Assembly (NCBI GenBank): GCA_009763385.1
Contig: CM019822.1
Location: 27,336,842 to 27,400,841, forward strand
Length of the DNA: 64,000 nucleotides
Source: Coix lacryma-jobi var. lacryma-jobi
Taxonomy: Eukaryota > Streptophyta > Magnoliopsida > Poales > Poaceae
Reading direction: 5' to 3'
Part shown: piece by piece, positions 35,907 through 47,757 of the stretch
Layout: every line of letters begins with the position of its first letter
How positions within the stretch are numbered: the first letter of the stretch is position 1
Made by a program: the position numbers and the translations under genes
Notes under the pieces: model-generated
Told to the model about the DNA's origin: nothing
The model's database searches: none
Seen by the model: only the letters and a program-made list of their open reading frames with translations

Positions 35907-36697
35907 GGATTGCGCTACAATCCTGACCCAGGGCATTTGTATTTATTAGTCGGATATTAATAAAGTTTGGAGTTCATCAGAAACAAGAGCTTTACAAATT
36001 ATCCAGGCTTTTTTCTACATCTCATCACGACTAATCAGTCGCATAAAAATCTCTGCAATAGCAGGGCTTACCACCGACTAATATTTAATATTACTCGGAC
36101 GGATCGGTTCAGCGGTAACCATATTTGAGTTACGAGCTTCGAGCTCAATACAACTCACAAGGTAGTACGGCTTAACACCCGGCTATCAGCCTATAGTGAA
36201 TATGGTATCTGTCGTAGTAGATACTAGTTCCTATAAGGCATAACAAGGTGGAATAGTATCCACCCTGTTACATATTTACCGGACATAGGTCCATCTACCT
36301 TCGCACCCAAGCTGCGATCATCAAGAGGATATGATCCACCCCGAAGGAACCACGGTTACGGTCCTTCAAGAGGTGTCTGATCAAAATTATCCCTTGAACA
36401 AGGGTACTAAGAGTAGTACTCGGGCAAGACTAAGTTCTCTACACAATCACTAGAGAGACAAAGTCGTACGACCCACAACAAAAGTGCTAAAGAGCACTCG
36501 GATAGACTCGTCTAATCAAACGCCTGGTCATACATCCACATAAAGTAAACTCAACCTATTGCCGAAGAAATTTCTCGCAATAAGGAGTTGATCATATACG
36601 AAATCCATGAGATTCAAAAGTAACCAATATTTTTGATATTTCATAATAATCGTTTGCAGGGGATACAAGCCGCGCTGAAAAGACTAAGGAGACTAAA
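35907..36697 (+). other. Spacer between pol and the antisense gene of the inner gypsy
   Basis: This is non-coding sequence with several ACTCGG motifs that also recur downstream (to 43.4 kb). The 3' ends of the pol transcript and the antisense gene converge here. No clear hairpin or terminator is visible. Confidence 0.5.
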
Positions 36698-39600
36698 TTA
36701 CTCTACAAGATCTAGAATCTGTGAGTACTCCTCCGCCGCGGTCTTCACCTCCTCTTGCATCGCTGCAAGGTCTTCGTCGCCTTTGCCTTTAGGGAGGGTC
36801 ATCAGAGCAGACAGATCAAAAGACGGCAGATGCAACCACAACATCGCCATCAGACCTTGCACCACAGAAATCAACATATCTTTGATATATTGAGCCAGCC
36901 GCCCAGGCGCAGCCTTGGCCCGATCAATCAAAGTCTCCTCAACTCCTTCTGGCGCCGGAATCATGTTCAGGATGGGCTCGACGGCATGCTCCAAGGCCTT
37001 TAGAGAAGCTTGCGAAGATTCGAGAGCCTCCCGCGACTCCTTCGTAGACTTCAGAGCCTGCAGAAGGTCCCGGTCAGCACCCTCACGCATCAATTTGGCT
37101 TCCTGAAGAATACTTTGCGCATTAGCAAATACCTCCTCAAGCTCCGCCTGCTTCCGGTTGAATGTGCTCTGCCACCCAGAAGCTAGCTTATTCACATCTG
37201 CATAAATATCAGTCGGTTATCATATAATCAGATTGACACTATGGAATCAACTGACACAAAAAACTACAAAGTTTACCCTCAAGCTGATTTTTGGAAGCCT
37301 TCTTCAGCTCCTTCATCTTCTGCTCCACAGAGGCGGCCTTAGCTATCAGCCCAACCTCACGGTCGTTTGCAGCATCACGCTCCGCGACCACCTCCTTGAG
37401 GTTGCCTTGGAGTTCATTGATGCGGTTATGCAGAAGCTGGGTGGCTACCTTTTGACTGATTTGGTCCTGGGCAATGTAGTCCCGGAGTTTCTGGTTCTCA
37501 TGGGACATCTCCTGGCGGATCCGGGTGACCTGATCCCTAACCTTGAAGACAAAAGCCTACATAAAAACACTACTGTAAGTACTCGGACGTGACTACAGTA
37601 CAACAAGAAGAAATTGAGAATCTCACCTCAACAAATTGGTGAAGAGCTTCAACAGGGGCTCTCACTTGATCGCTCAGCTCCTTCAACCGGGTGAGGTCTT
37701 GATCATACCCGGATACGTCGAGAGTCGCCCCCTGGCGCGAGGACTCGGGGACATCTACAGACCCTCCCTGTTGACGAGTTGAATCTTCTACACGGATATC
37801 CGCCAAGACCATGTCCAAGGTTGGTTCATCCGGCTGTCGCGTACGGAAAAACCATTCATTGAACACTTGGTCAAACTCCAGCTGAGCAGGAGAATGAAAG
37901 ATGGAGAACGGCCAACCAACCTGAGGCAATCGGGGAACATCCGCATTAGGAGCCGCATCGGCCTGAGACTTGGACGGAGAGGAGCCAGGCAGCGGATCTA
38001 CCTGGCTAAAGGTTGGCGGCACGCTGGAATCATCCTTGGCCAACGACCCCGACTCCTCTACCGCCTGGGAATCAGGAATGGTACTCGAGGCTGTTGCATC
38101 TGGTTTTGTTTTCCTACAAACAGACGAGTACTCATGTCAGTATCAGAAATCTGTGAACACTCTACAAACGCCGAAAACTTACTTCACGAGCTTCAATGGC
38201 TTCAGCAACTTTAAGAGAGGCTGCTTCAGAAGCGGATCTGAAACTGGAGTTTCTTCATGGATTACACCACTTGAAGTCCCTTGAGTTGTCTCAGCATCTG
38301 GTACATCGCCATATATAAGACAAGAGTTTATCAAAATCCAGATACAAAAGGACTATAGAGTACTCGGGTTTCCCCTTACCAGGATGCGGATACATGGGTG
38401 TATGCCGAGTCTCTGAGTGATGAGTGATTGTCAACGGGTTTGATGCGCATGTTCTTTGGCTTGTGTTGTGCAGGTGTCGAGCACGGAGACAGTGATCGAG
38501 GGCAAGGTGAAGGTCAAGTTGAGACGTGCCGTGCCGACGGACTGGGTGCGATGAAGGATGGGCGTGCCGTGCGGCGGACGTGCCATGCCGATGTATCGAG
38601 CAGTGAAGGGCGGACGTGAGGCTTGGACTGAGGGACCGGAGTGCCTGAGGATCAGCTGTGGTGGCTGGCAGCCTGGGACAGCGACGAGCGGAGACTTGCG
38701 GGGCACGGTGTTGCTCGGGTCGAGGACCTGGGGACACGTGTCGGTGGACGGGGTGCACGGGCGGTGCATCCCCTCTACAGCTCCGGTTTGGTGGTTGAGC
38801 CAGGGAAAAACCACCGGGTGGACGGTTTCCGAGTTTGGGCCTCAAAACTCGGGTGCTCGGTTTCCAGGTTGAGCCAGAAAACCTGGGCGCAGACGGTTTC
38901 CGAGTTTGGCCACAAAACTCGGGCGATGGGCCGGTTTCCGAGTTTGGGCCTCAAAACTCGGGCGCTGCGAGTTTCTGAGTTTGGGCCACAAAACTCAGGC
39001 TGGAGGCTGGTTTCCCGGTTTGGACCTCAAAACCGGGGGTTGCTGGAAAAGGCTGGTTTCCCGGTTTGGGCCACAAAACCGGGGGTGCAGAGCGAGGGCG
39101 GCACGTGGCGGCGATCCAGAGGTTGCGTCGAGGCAACGCTTCGGTTCGAGCGGGCGTGGCCGTCGGATCTACCTACCACCGCGGGTTGGACCAGAATAGC
39201 CTTAGGGTTTAGCTGGTTCGCTCTGTAATTAGTTTAGGGAGGGGTAGAGTAGGAAATAGACTTAGACTAGAATAGGATAAGTAGTCAGGGGAGACACCCT
39301 CCTCCCCTATCTCAGTTATTTCAGTTTCAGCCATCTCATTTTGCTTCCTGCACTTAGGGTTTCCTGCTCTCCCATCCCCTGCTGTAGCTGAGATCCGCAG
39401 AGAGACTTGAACTCTGTGTACTGTTGATTTTGAGGAAAGGAGGCCGTAACCTCCTTGTCGTAGCGTGTGTTTGCGCTTTGGCTTGCAATTCGTGGCTGTG
39501 ATTTCCGTTGTGTTCGTGTTCTTCGCGGAATCCTTTTTCTCCACGATTTTCCCGTCGCTTGATCTCTTTGCTCGGTTCATCTTTTGCAAATCCGTTTGAA

Positions 39601-41940
39601 CCAAGTTGTTCTAGATCGTGAGGCACTTCTTTCCATCGAAGGAATCATCCTCAAACCCCACGGTCTAGGAGATCGATCGATTTTTAGTTTCGGGTCAAGT
39701 TTTCTTCCTTCCCCGAAATTCTTCGATTCACCGTTTTGGAGATAGGTTCGAGCCATGATCTCTTAAAGATAGCTCACTATACTCCTTGTGACTCATCTCA
39801 CCAAGTTTGATCCCTAGAGGAATTGTTTTGGGTGAGATAGAGGCAAATCGGTGGACGAACGGGGCTGCTGCGAGTCGACCGGACGCTCAGTCGGGGTGAC
39901 CGGACGCTCGGTCCGTGAGTCCGGTCGATGAACAGCACGTAGCCGTATTCTTCACTTTGACCGGACGCTCCGTTCACGTTTTGACCGGATGCATCGCTTT
40001 CACTGTTCATCGTGCTTGTTCGTTTCTGACCGGACGCACTGCTCTCGACCGGACGCTCCGTACTCATGAGTCCGGTCGCGAACAGTAAGGTTCCAGAGCC
40101 GATTTTTGTTGACCGGACGCGTCCGGTCCCTGCTGACCGGACGCTGGCCAGAGTCCGGTCGATCCAGTTCGACGCGTTTTCGTCCGCAGTTTGTTCGTTC
40201 GTCTTTCGATTCGTGATTCGTTTGTGGCGTTGGATTCCTAACTTCGTGCTCTACAGAATTTGGGCTTCCCGCTTTACAAAATAGCCTGAATCCCCCTCGC
40301 GTTGCTCGGGGGAGGTTGAGGTTACCCAAAACCCATCCCGTCACTAGTTGACTTGCGTGAACTTGGGTGAGGAAGTTTTTGTGGTGCCTCGCTGTGATCT
40401 CTGGGATCATCCACCCTCTTCCAAGGGTCGTGGGCATCACGTTTTTGGTAGTAGCTCTTGGGGATTGATTTTGGGACACTTGGCCAAAGTTTCGTGAGAA
40501 ATTTTATTGGCTCCCATTCACCCCCCCTCTGGTCGCCTTGCTTTTGCATTCTCGGTCCTTCACAGGAGCACCCATATTACAGTGCTTTTCAGCCAGAGCT
40601 GGTGACAAAAGTACTTTTCAAACAGCACGTCGCCTACCAGTGCGAGCCTTCTTTGGGATAGTTTCCCCGGCGTCTTGAAGTGCAGTCGGTGACCTCTTCC
40701 GGCTACTCTCGGCTTCCGGGTCTATAGGCATGACATCAGAGTCAGTTGAATCTGTGTCAAGCCAGTCAAGATCTTCAGGAGAGCTCGGTTTGTTGGGAAG
40801 ATCCTCACTTTGGATAGGACCCCCCAAAACTATGCCTTCACCTTCTTCAGTCGCCGGAGGCAGGGGAGGACAATCATTGTCATCTCTCCCCTGGCCCTAG
40901 AAAAGAAGAACATTCAGTCAGGTCAGAAGGATATTTATTCAGAACCTCTAAGACATGGTAAATCATATACTTACCTGAGGCGGAGGGTTAATGGCGGAGA
41001 ATGTTGTCACCACTGGAGCAAGGTGTTCACGACTCTTGAGAAGCCGGTTCACCCTCCATAAGACTTCACAGTCTGACAACTGTTCGACGGCATGACGTCC
41101 CAGGTCATTCTTACCCAGGTACTCGAAGCCAAAATTGGCTCGCTGTTGCAGAGGATGGATGCGTCGTGCAATAAAAGCTTGGATGACAGAGTATCCGGTC
41201 ACGCCGTCGAGCTTTAATGCCTCTATGGAATCAATAAGAGGTCGGATAGCCTCTAATCTTTTAGCACTAATCTTGTCTCTCCACTCACGGCACTTTTGCG
41301 GAGGCCATCCGTCATGACGACGAAGCGCTGGCGGAGGGTTTGCCATATAAAACCAGCCGGAAGCCCAGTCTTTGACAGAATCCAACAAATCTACAGCTAT
41401 GTACTGACTAGCTACCTCTAACCTTAACTGGATGCTAGCACCGCCGACTACCTCAACACTAGCATCACTGGGTTGACACTTCACCCAGAAGAAATAGCGG
41501 AAGAGAGTAAAAGAAGGGCAGATACCCAGAAAAGCTTCACACAGATGGGTAAAAATTGCAATGTGGAAGCAGGCATTGGGAGTGATATGGTTGAGAGTCA
41601 AACCATAATAGTGCAGCAATCCACGGAAAAAGTCAGAAGCAGGAAGCCCTAATCCCCGCTCGACAAAGGACTTGAACATCACTATTTCAGTGGTGTTGGG
41701 GGCAGGAGCGCGGTGATCGGTGGGCACTCTCCATCCATCAAGTGGTTGTGCTCGAAGTAATCCTTGTTGCGCCAAGAATGTCAGCTCTGACAAGATGGTG
41801 TCTGGTTTTTTCCACGCCAATATGTCAGTTGGGGGATTGGGATGCGTCGGCTTTCCGGTGGTGGTGATCCTAACCTTCTTCTTATCACCAGCGGCTTGTC
41901 TCTTGGGACCCATGTTGATGACGAGAGACTTTCTACGCAT
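36698..41940 (-). CDS. Spliced antisense gene of the Tat-type gypsy (PF04195-like), interrupted by an LTR
   Basis: Starts are ATG 41940 or 41913. The first exon (to 40975, CAG|GTAAGT) encodes the conserved part: FKSFVERGLGLPASDFFRGLL, then LTPNA-like NHITPNACFHI and HLCEAFLGI. That resembles the family labelled putative gypsy-type transposon, found in the opposite sense to pol in Tat elements. Further exons supported by GT/AG are: 40896 toward 40618 (acidic, Ser/Asp-rich); to 38380; 38297-38183; 38113-37627; 37556-37277; and 37197-36698. The last two are Lys/Glu/Gln-rich and look coiled-coil. The Copia-type LTR at 38399-40564 splits the gene, and a TGA in the second exon near 40618 also ends the frame. 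Function is unknown in the family. Confidence 0.72.
38820..39090. repeat. Array of short stem-loops (CCGAGTTTgggcctcAAAACTCGG type)
   Basis: Six or seven consecutive units pair a CGAGTTT or CCGGTTT arm with AAAACTCG or AAAACCGG over a 6-9-base loop (GGGCCTC, GGCCAC and similar). Within units both arms vary together, so pairing is kept. Confidence 0.85.
39870..40165. repeat. Repeated GACCGGACGCT / AGTCCGGTC motifs
   Basis: GACCGGACGC-type motifs occur about ten times, with inverse AGTCCGGTC units between, over 300 bases. Confidence 0.85.
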
Positions 41941-41943
41941 CAA

Positions 41944-43456
41944 CTAATGGTTTGCTAGGGGATTTCTAACTTTGAAGGCAGTGGCTTGATGAAAGCGTGA
42001 GGGACATACAGCCCGACAGCGGCTTATTATAGATCTGTTTTGGCAACCGTTCATCTTTCACAAACGGCGTTAAGAGACTGCTCAAAACCCTAACGAGTGA
42101 GAAAGCGCTACAAACGGCGTCAGCTCCAGCTAAACAGACAAGGTTCCTTCTTTCACAAGACACATTTAGTACTCGGATAACAAGACAAAGGACTCGGAAA
42201 ATATTCCAAGTACCCGGATCTTATTTATTATTACTCAGAATTACAACAGAGATACGTGGCAACATCTTGAGATACAACGATTATCAGCAGAAGTACAATC
42301 AGGATGTAAAACGCTACTCTAGTGTAATCAAGGTACAGAGCCTTGATGCCTATTGCACCAAGGACCAGGTTCAGTGAGACGCAGTAAAGCAGACACAGAA
42401 CCTTGGGTAGACACTATCTTTTCAGTGCATCCCAAGGTGGATTTCAGGCACCACCCCGGTACTCAAGGAACTCCAGGGAAGACCATCACCCTCGCCGCCC
42501 TTTTGACAACCTGTGACTCCGAGGTTATCTACAAGTGGTAGTCACAAGAGTTCTTCTAGGCGCACCTCTGTATCCCTCTGCTCGCGACCACTTGGAAACC
42601 ACCCTGGCGGATGGTCCCTTCACAAGAGTTCTTCTGGGCACCTCATCTTTTTTACATAAGGAAGACACCCGGGGGCTTGGCCATCTCCGTTGTCACTACT
42701 ATAAAACTCATGGAACTAAGAGAAGTTCTACACTCCTATAGGATATGAACTCCTTGCTTCCCAGGCAGGGTATTTATAGGTGGTTTTTTCTTGGTCTATG
42801 GACATGGTTCATCAACAAAAGTGACCGCTGGAGCAATAATTCAACCAATGTACTGTGGTGCATGTGAAGCTTGATATCGGTAACAGAGCTGTTTCCCACA
42901 CGCACCTCAAGACAAAGACGACAAAGTTTGCAGTTGCAGAAAATGACAAACATCATTATTACAGACAGCTGGAACAGTCACCGGTCAATTATTGCTGGCC
43001 TCATGGTAATTTTTATTCATTGGGGGGTGATACGGGATGTTTGTTGAAAACATTACCCACCTGAAGATGAATATTTATTACTTGGACGGTTTAAGCAACG
43101 AATTGGTGTCATGTTCCGACTCCTCTTTTCTTAAATAGATTATCTGATCATATATTCCTGAAGATCCCAAGTGCCGACTTCTAAAGTACTCGGAACTCAG
43201 GCTCGGGGGCTGCAGGGTATAATCTATAAAGAAAATGTTTTTTCTTACCCAAGAATTACTCGGAAAAGGCTCAAAAGATCCTCAAAGTTATTATAAATAA
43301 CAAGAGGCTCGGGGGCTACACCCTATGGGTGCACTTTTCAGGAAAAAGTGCACGCCATGGAAGTTCTTTACCTACGGAGCACTTCAAGATTTCTCAAGAT
43401 ATTACTCCGAGATTCTCAAAGAGAAACCAGAAGATAATGATTTGAGAAAATGATGA
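41944..43456 (+). other. 3' non-coding region of the inner gypsy
   Basis: No gene is seen. CACAAGAGTTCTTCT occurs twice (42543, 42621) in a partial tandem duplication. GCTCGGGGGCT occurs at about 43202 and 43309 as well as at the true purine tract beside the LTR, so the tract is present three times. Confidence 0.55.
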
Positions 43457-43470
43457 AGAGCTCGGGGGCT
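43457..43470 (+). other. Polypurine tract of inner gypsy
   Basis: GAAGAGCTCGGGGGCT runs directly into the 3' LTR start TGACGG at 43471. Confidence 0.7.
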
Positions 43471-43906
43471 TGACGGACCAGGATGTCAGAGATATCATCA
43501 GAAGATGATCCCTCCGACTAATCTCGGACGGCATTGGAGATCCGAAGACTTGATACGAAGCGTATTTGGATTAGGACTCTTATTGTAACCTAGTTGAGTT
43601 CTTAAAGGAAGTCTTGTAATTAGAATAGGACTCCTCTGATGTAACCGACTAGGACTCGGTCTGCGCACTGCTTCACCCGGATATATAAGGGGAAGCAGGT
43701 GCGGGCTCCAGAGAGAATCGAACATTGAATCATAATTATACACAAGGCACACGCCGCACTGGACGTAAGGTATTACGCTATTTAGCGGCCTGAACCAGTA
43801 TAAATCGTTGTCCCTGTGTACTCGCCGAGTCCTACGAACGCCGATCCCCACCGAACAAATCGTCTGAGATTACTCAAGACGAGTTGCCGGTTAACAAACA
43901 CCGACA
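43471..43906 (+). repeat. 3' LTR of inner gypsy (436 bp)
   Basis: It starts TGACGGACCAGG and ends CACCGACA. It contains GGATATATAAGG at about 43679-43690, a plausible TATA-type promoter core, and is unrearranged, unlike the 5' copy. Confidence 0.9.
43679..43690 (+). promoter_or_regulatory. TATA-like promoter core of the gypsy 3' LTR
   Basis: ATATATAAGG lies about 225 bases before the LTR end. It is the best TATA-type match in the LTR. The rearranged 5' LTR lacks this segment. Confidence 0.5.
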
Positions 43907-43911
43907 GCGCC

Positions 43912-45173
43912 CAAGCAAGACTCAAGGCTAGGCTAGCACCATTTGTGATCTGAGAGTAGGTTTGTGTGTCTATGGTTTGAGTTTTGGATCTTCAGTGTTC
44001 AGACCAAAACATGGATGAACAAAATCTCTCTTTTGTGTAATGTTAGTGGATATATACCCAAAGGATTGCAAGAATTTGAAGCATGGGTTGTTATCCACAA
44101 CTTATGTATTTTGCATCTATGCTAATTAAAAGATGTTTTTAGGATTATTTTAGCATAGACTAGTATTTTATGTGTTGGCTGCACTTTAACATGATTCAAG
44201 GCAAAAGATAACTTGCAGTAGAAGACAAAATAAATAAACCTTGATACTCACAGTTCTTTCATCTATGATGAATGAGGAGTCTTCATTGTGCAAGAGTTGT
44301 TGAAATTCATGTGTCTCTTCATCTCCGGACTTTCCCAAATTAATAATGAAAGTTTTCCTGCAGGGGTTAGTCCAACAAAATATCCAATATCTACTATAGC
44401 ATACTATCAGTTCAGAAATCAACCTAAACACCACGTCTAATTTGATCTAGAAAGGCATTTTAACCTAAGCACCATACTTAATTTAAAAGCCTTTAGAGGT
44501 AAAATCAGCACACTTTTTAGCTCAAGAATCAAACCAGACACCATGTCTTACTTTAATTCATGAAAACAGTTAAACTAAGCTCCATGCCTAATTTAAAAGG
44601 TGTATGATAATACTTCAAAACCAAAGAATATACTATAGCAAATAAAGATAACATGAAAGCATTGTAGAGATTTATTCAGATGGTGATGAAAGAGTATGAT
44701 TAGTATATGAGCATATCCTAAAGGTAGGGACAACCAACATAGCAACATGGCAAGAAATATTTTTAGAAAATCTATTCCCCAAGCTTGGATTTTGCACAAA
44801 TCAAGATTGGATGAATGTAATTCAATGTTGCATGGTGATTGATGGGACATACCTTGTGTTTGTTGTTCCTTCGTTCTTTTCTGCTCCAGACCTGGAAAGG
44901 TTAGTGACAAGAATACCCGAAGGAATATTTTCATAATTATATTTCTATGCTCATTACAAGGACAGTGCAGCAGAAAGGTAGGCATAGCTCATAACCAGGT
45001 ATTATGATGGGGTATAAGGATTCTACTGGTTATAGCTTGCTCATGGGGTAGTGATAGATAAGAGTGGAAAACATTCATAAGAATAAAAACAAAAATAATG
45101 AAAAGACTGGGACAAAAGGAAAAGATAAAAGTATGATTACAAGGTTAAACTAAGACTTAAGATGATTTACTGT
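43912..45173 (-). other. 5' internal region of the outer gypsy element
   Basis: This is the leader and possible gag start of the minus-strand element, continuing at 29486 on the far side of the inner insertion. Short frames only; no domain is recognised. AAGCACCATGCTTAATTTAA-like sentences recur at 44460-44600. Confidence 0.5.
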
Positions 45174-45191
45174 TCCCCGGCAATGGCGCCA
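45174..45191 (-). other. Primer-binding site of the outer gypsy element
   Basis: The minus strand reads TGGCGCCATTGCCGGGGA, eight bases inside the 5' LTR. It differs at one position from the tRNA-Asp-type primer site TGGCGCCGTTGCCGGGGA seen in many plant gypsy elements (family knowledge). Confidence 0.8.
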
Positions 45192-45199
45192 GAAATGCT

Positions 45200-46458
45200 T
45201 GTTGGTATAAATTAACGCACACTCTACTTTATCCGCAAGCGCACAGATAAAATCTACTGATGTAGCACTTCACCGGAGTAACCCAATTTTAATATCGAAC
45301 CCAAAGGAACGAATAGTGTTAAGCCTTAAAGTCTAACCCCTGAGTAGCTAACAAGGACAGAGAATCTAGAAGTATAGAGGGGATCACTAAGGTTGTCTAA
45401 TTCCAATTTAAGAGTGATATGTTTATATTATTCTTAGTGGGGAAGTTGCCATAAAAGGTCACAAACAGAGTATGAGTCTTTTATGCAAATGTATAATCCT
45501 ACCGAGCCTACACACGGGTAAGTGGACTATAGAAGAATCAACAAGGCTATAAGAGTCACCCTTGCGAACAACCACTACTACCGGCGTTATAGGAGGCATT
45601 TATGAGCTATCAAGTCTAAGCACCACGCTTACACTATCCAACTACTCTAACTCTAGAATGACTAGAATTAAAGCACTCAAAAGAGAGTCATAAACCTTAA
45701 GAATAACAAGAACAATGATTCAAACTTAAATGTAGACGTTGATTACCGAAACAATCGCTGAAGCAAGTTGAAGATAAACTTGAATCCGCAGGTACAAGAT
45801 GAAGAAGTTGATCCGACAGGCCGGAGCTCCTTCTTGATCTCTTCCTCTCTCTCTCTCTTTCTTCTAGTTCTAGTATAAGACTAGGTTCTAAACCTAAACT
45901 AGAGGGGTAACTAATCTTCTACTTGAAAGCTGACTCTTGAAGTCTTCTTCTAGGGTTTCTGAATGAGGCGTAGAATTTTCTGAAGAGAGAATTGTTCTTC
46001 CCTGGGGCCTGGGGGTCTGTTTATATAGCCCTGAGGGATCAACCGCGACCGTCAGATCAAACCGACTTCACGTAGGGCTGAGATGGATCCTCAAAGGCGG
46101 TGGAGGAAGCTTCCAGAAGACGGAGTCCAGCGGGCCCATGGGGAGACCGACCGGTCTAAGGGTGGGACCGGTCGGTCCCACCTGGCGGCCTCCCGGGGTG
46201 TCCCGCCTTGTGGTGTCATCTGGTGTCCTCTAGATCCTTTTGGAGTATTCCTGACGTGTCGGTTCTGTAATCTTTCGTCGGTTTCCTTCTAGGAGAAGTA
46301 ATCAGTGCTGGTTTTCCTGTTTAGTCCCTGTAGAATCATAATTCACCAAAACTCGTGGAACATTGTCAATTAAAACCCTAAACCTTTATTGGTGATTGAA
46401 TTCATGCCCTTTTTATATTTATTTATCCTTTAATTTTGATAGATAACCAGTGTCAACA
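45200..46458 (-). repeat. Outer gypsy LTR (5' LTR in element orientation)
   Basis: It is bounded by TGTTGGTATAAATT (45200) and GTGTCAACA (46458). Against the left LTR I count by eye about 35-40 differences, of which about four are indels. The next five bases, CTGCT, are the right flank. Confidence 0.93.
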
Positions 46459-47467
46459 CTGCTCCATGTCATCTGTGTCTTCTTTGCCTCAAATTTTTTC
46501 CATAATGACCATGAACAATTGGTCCTATAGTCATCAAACAAGGCTTAGCTGCTCTTAGAAGAAAGGAGTCCATATTGACAATAAAAATTTGACTAGATTT
46601 TTTATGTGTGATTTAATAGACAAATTTTCAAAAATAAATTGTCCAAGGTGAATTATTGCCAACGTCTCTTCACATGAGTCATGATCTAGAAAGTGCCAAC
46701 TCGAGCCGCCCCGTTTGACAGTTCCCAGAGCTGATTCTCTGTTGAATCCAGCAGGAGCTCTGCAAAACAATTTTTTAGAGAGAAGTGATTCACTACTTCA
46801 AAAAATTGTAGCAACACCTTCCTTTTTTAGTGACGGCTCTATATTGAGCCGTATCTACAAATGCTTCCCAAATGAGCCGCCCCCTTAAATCAATTTATAG
46901 GGGTGGCTGGTGTTATTAACCGCTCTTATAAATAGGTGTATTTGTAGGGGTATTGAGGGTGGCTGTACATTAAACCGCTCCTACAAATAGATGCCGAATA
47001 TTAAAAAAAGTAATTAATAAAGCTTAAATTTTTTTAAATAATCTCGGATGAAGAAATGACCAAAATAAAAGTTGCACACCTCAGAAAGCTATAAAACTTT
47101 GTAGTTGACAACTCTTTCATTTGAATTCATCTTGTCAACAAAATTTATTTTTTAAAACGGTCACGATGGAGAAACAACAAAAATAAAAGTTATAGATCAC
47201 AAAAAGTTATGCAACTTTGTAGTTGACCATTTTTTCATTTAAAATCATCTAGTCAAGAAAATCTAGATTTGAATTTGTCAAATTTATGATTTAAATTTTT
47301 TAAATGACATCGGACGCAGAAACAATCTAAATGAAAGATGTAGATACTAAAAAGTTACACAACTCTGTAGTTGATAACTTTTTTATTTGAATTCATTTAG
47401 GGTCTCAAACACTCAATTTAATCTCAGTTCAGTATAATATGAGGAGGTCCAAAATCTAGAATAGATA

Positions 47468-47686
47468 CTCCCTCCATCCCAAAATAAATGTAATTATAGA
47501 ATTAGACACGATTACCAATTCCTCAATAAAATTACTAAAATGCCCCTATAAAGTTATTATCATTATGCTTTGAAAACAAAAGAGTACAAAAAGATAAATA
47601 TAATTGTCTTGTCTTATGTGTAGAGTTGCATTATGTTGGGACGAAATTTGAACTCTAGAATTGCATTTATTTTGGGAAGGATGTAG
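47468..47686. mobile_element. Stowaway MITE, 219 bp
   Basis: CTCCCTCCATCCCAAAATAA (47468) and TTATTTTGGGAAGGATGTAG (ends 47686) are inverted ends flanked by TA (47466-47467, 47687-47688). Confidence 0.85.
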
Positions 47687-47696
47687 TACAATTGAG

Positions 47697-47757
47697 TGTG
47701 AGGTACAGTGGTAGAGGAGGTTACACTCGAGCATGAGGTTGTGGGTTCGAATCCCCT
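47697..47757 (+). other. tRNA-like / Pol III promoter-like module
   Basis: GGTACAGTGGTAGAG (about 47702-47716) resembles box A, and GGTTCGAATCC (47744-47754) is an exact box B match. They are about 41 bases apart, followed by a T run near 47853. It aligns with the module at 16066-16135. The 5' and 3' acceptor strands do not pair, so this is not a standard tRNA gene. Confidence 0.6.

Larger units (their letters stand above)
38399..40564 (+). mobile_element. Copia/Sirevirus-type solo LTR, 2.17 kb
   Basis: It begins TGTATGCCGAG and ends GGTCCTTCACA. Shortly before the end is CATTCACCCCCCCTCTGGTC (about 40514-40533), characteristic of Sirevirus LTR ends and seen in complement near 57090 in the Copia element of this window. 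No internal Copia genes follow, so it is solo. Flanks ATGGG and GGAGC do not match, so either the exact ends are off by some bases or the flank was rearranged. It carries two arrays of short palindromes (38820-39090 and 39870-40165). Confidence 0.68.
29492..43906 (+). mobile_element. Inner Ty3/gypsy element, Tat-type, with antisense gene
   Basis: The ends are TGACGGACC (29492) and CACCGACA (43906), with flanks GCACC (29487-29491) and GCGCC (43907-43911), a 5-bp duplication with one transition. In order it has a rearranged 5' LTR, a primer site TGGCGCGCCAGGTAGGGG (29734-29751), gag, protease, RT, RNase H and integrase on the plus strand, then a spliced gene on the minus strand, a polypurine tract and a 3' LTR. 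The pol order (RT before integrase) and the antisense ORF before the 3' LTR place it in the Tat lineage (Grande/RIRE2-like). Confidence 0.9.
24005..46458 (-). mobile_element. Outer Ty3/gypsy LTR retrotransposon, RT/IN-less, 22.5 kb with nested inserts
   Basis: Two direct repeats of about 1.26 kb (24005-25266 and 45200-46458) bound the element. The tRNA-Asp-type primer site lies inside the right repeat and a purine tract lies inside the left, so it is on the minus strand. Flanks are TTGCT (24000-24004) and CTGCT (46459-46463), a 4/5 match to a 5-bp duplication. Its own internal DNA is only about 5.5 kb (25267-29491 and 43907-45199). It holds an aspartic-protease-like remnant but no RT, RNase H or integrase, so it is a non-autonomous derivative. 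The inner gypsy element at 29492-43906 sits within it. Confidence 0.88.

Noticed and set aside
38394..40569. 5-bp target duplication around the Copia-type solo LTR
   Set aside because: ATGGG and GGAGC do not match, and shifting the ends by a few bases gives no match. The LTR call rests on its terminal sequence only.
47697..47757. Functional tRNA gene
   Set aside because: Box A and box B are good, but the acceptor and anticodon stems do not pair and it lies within a MITE.
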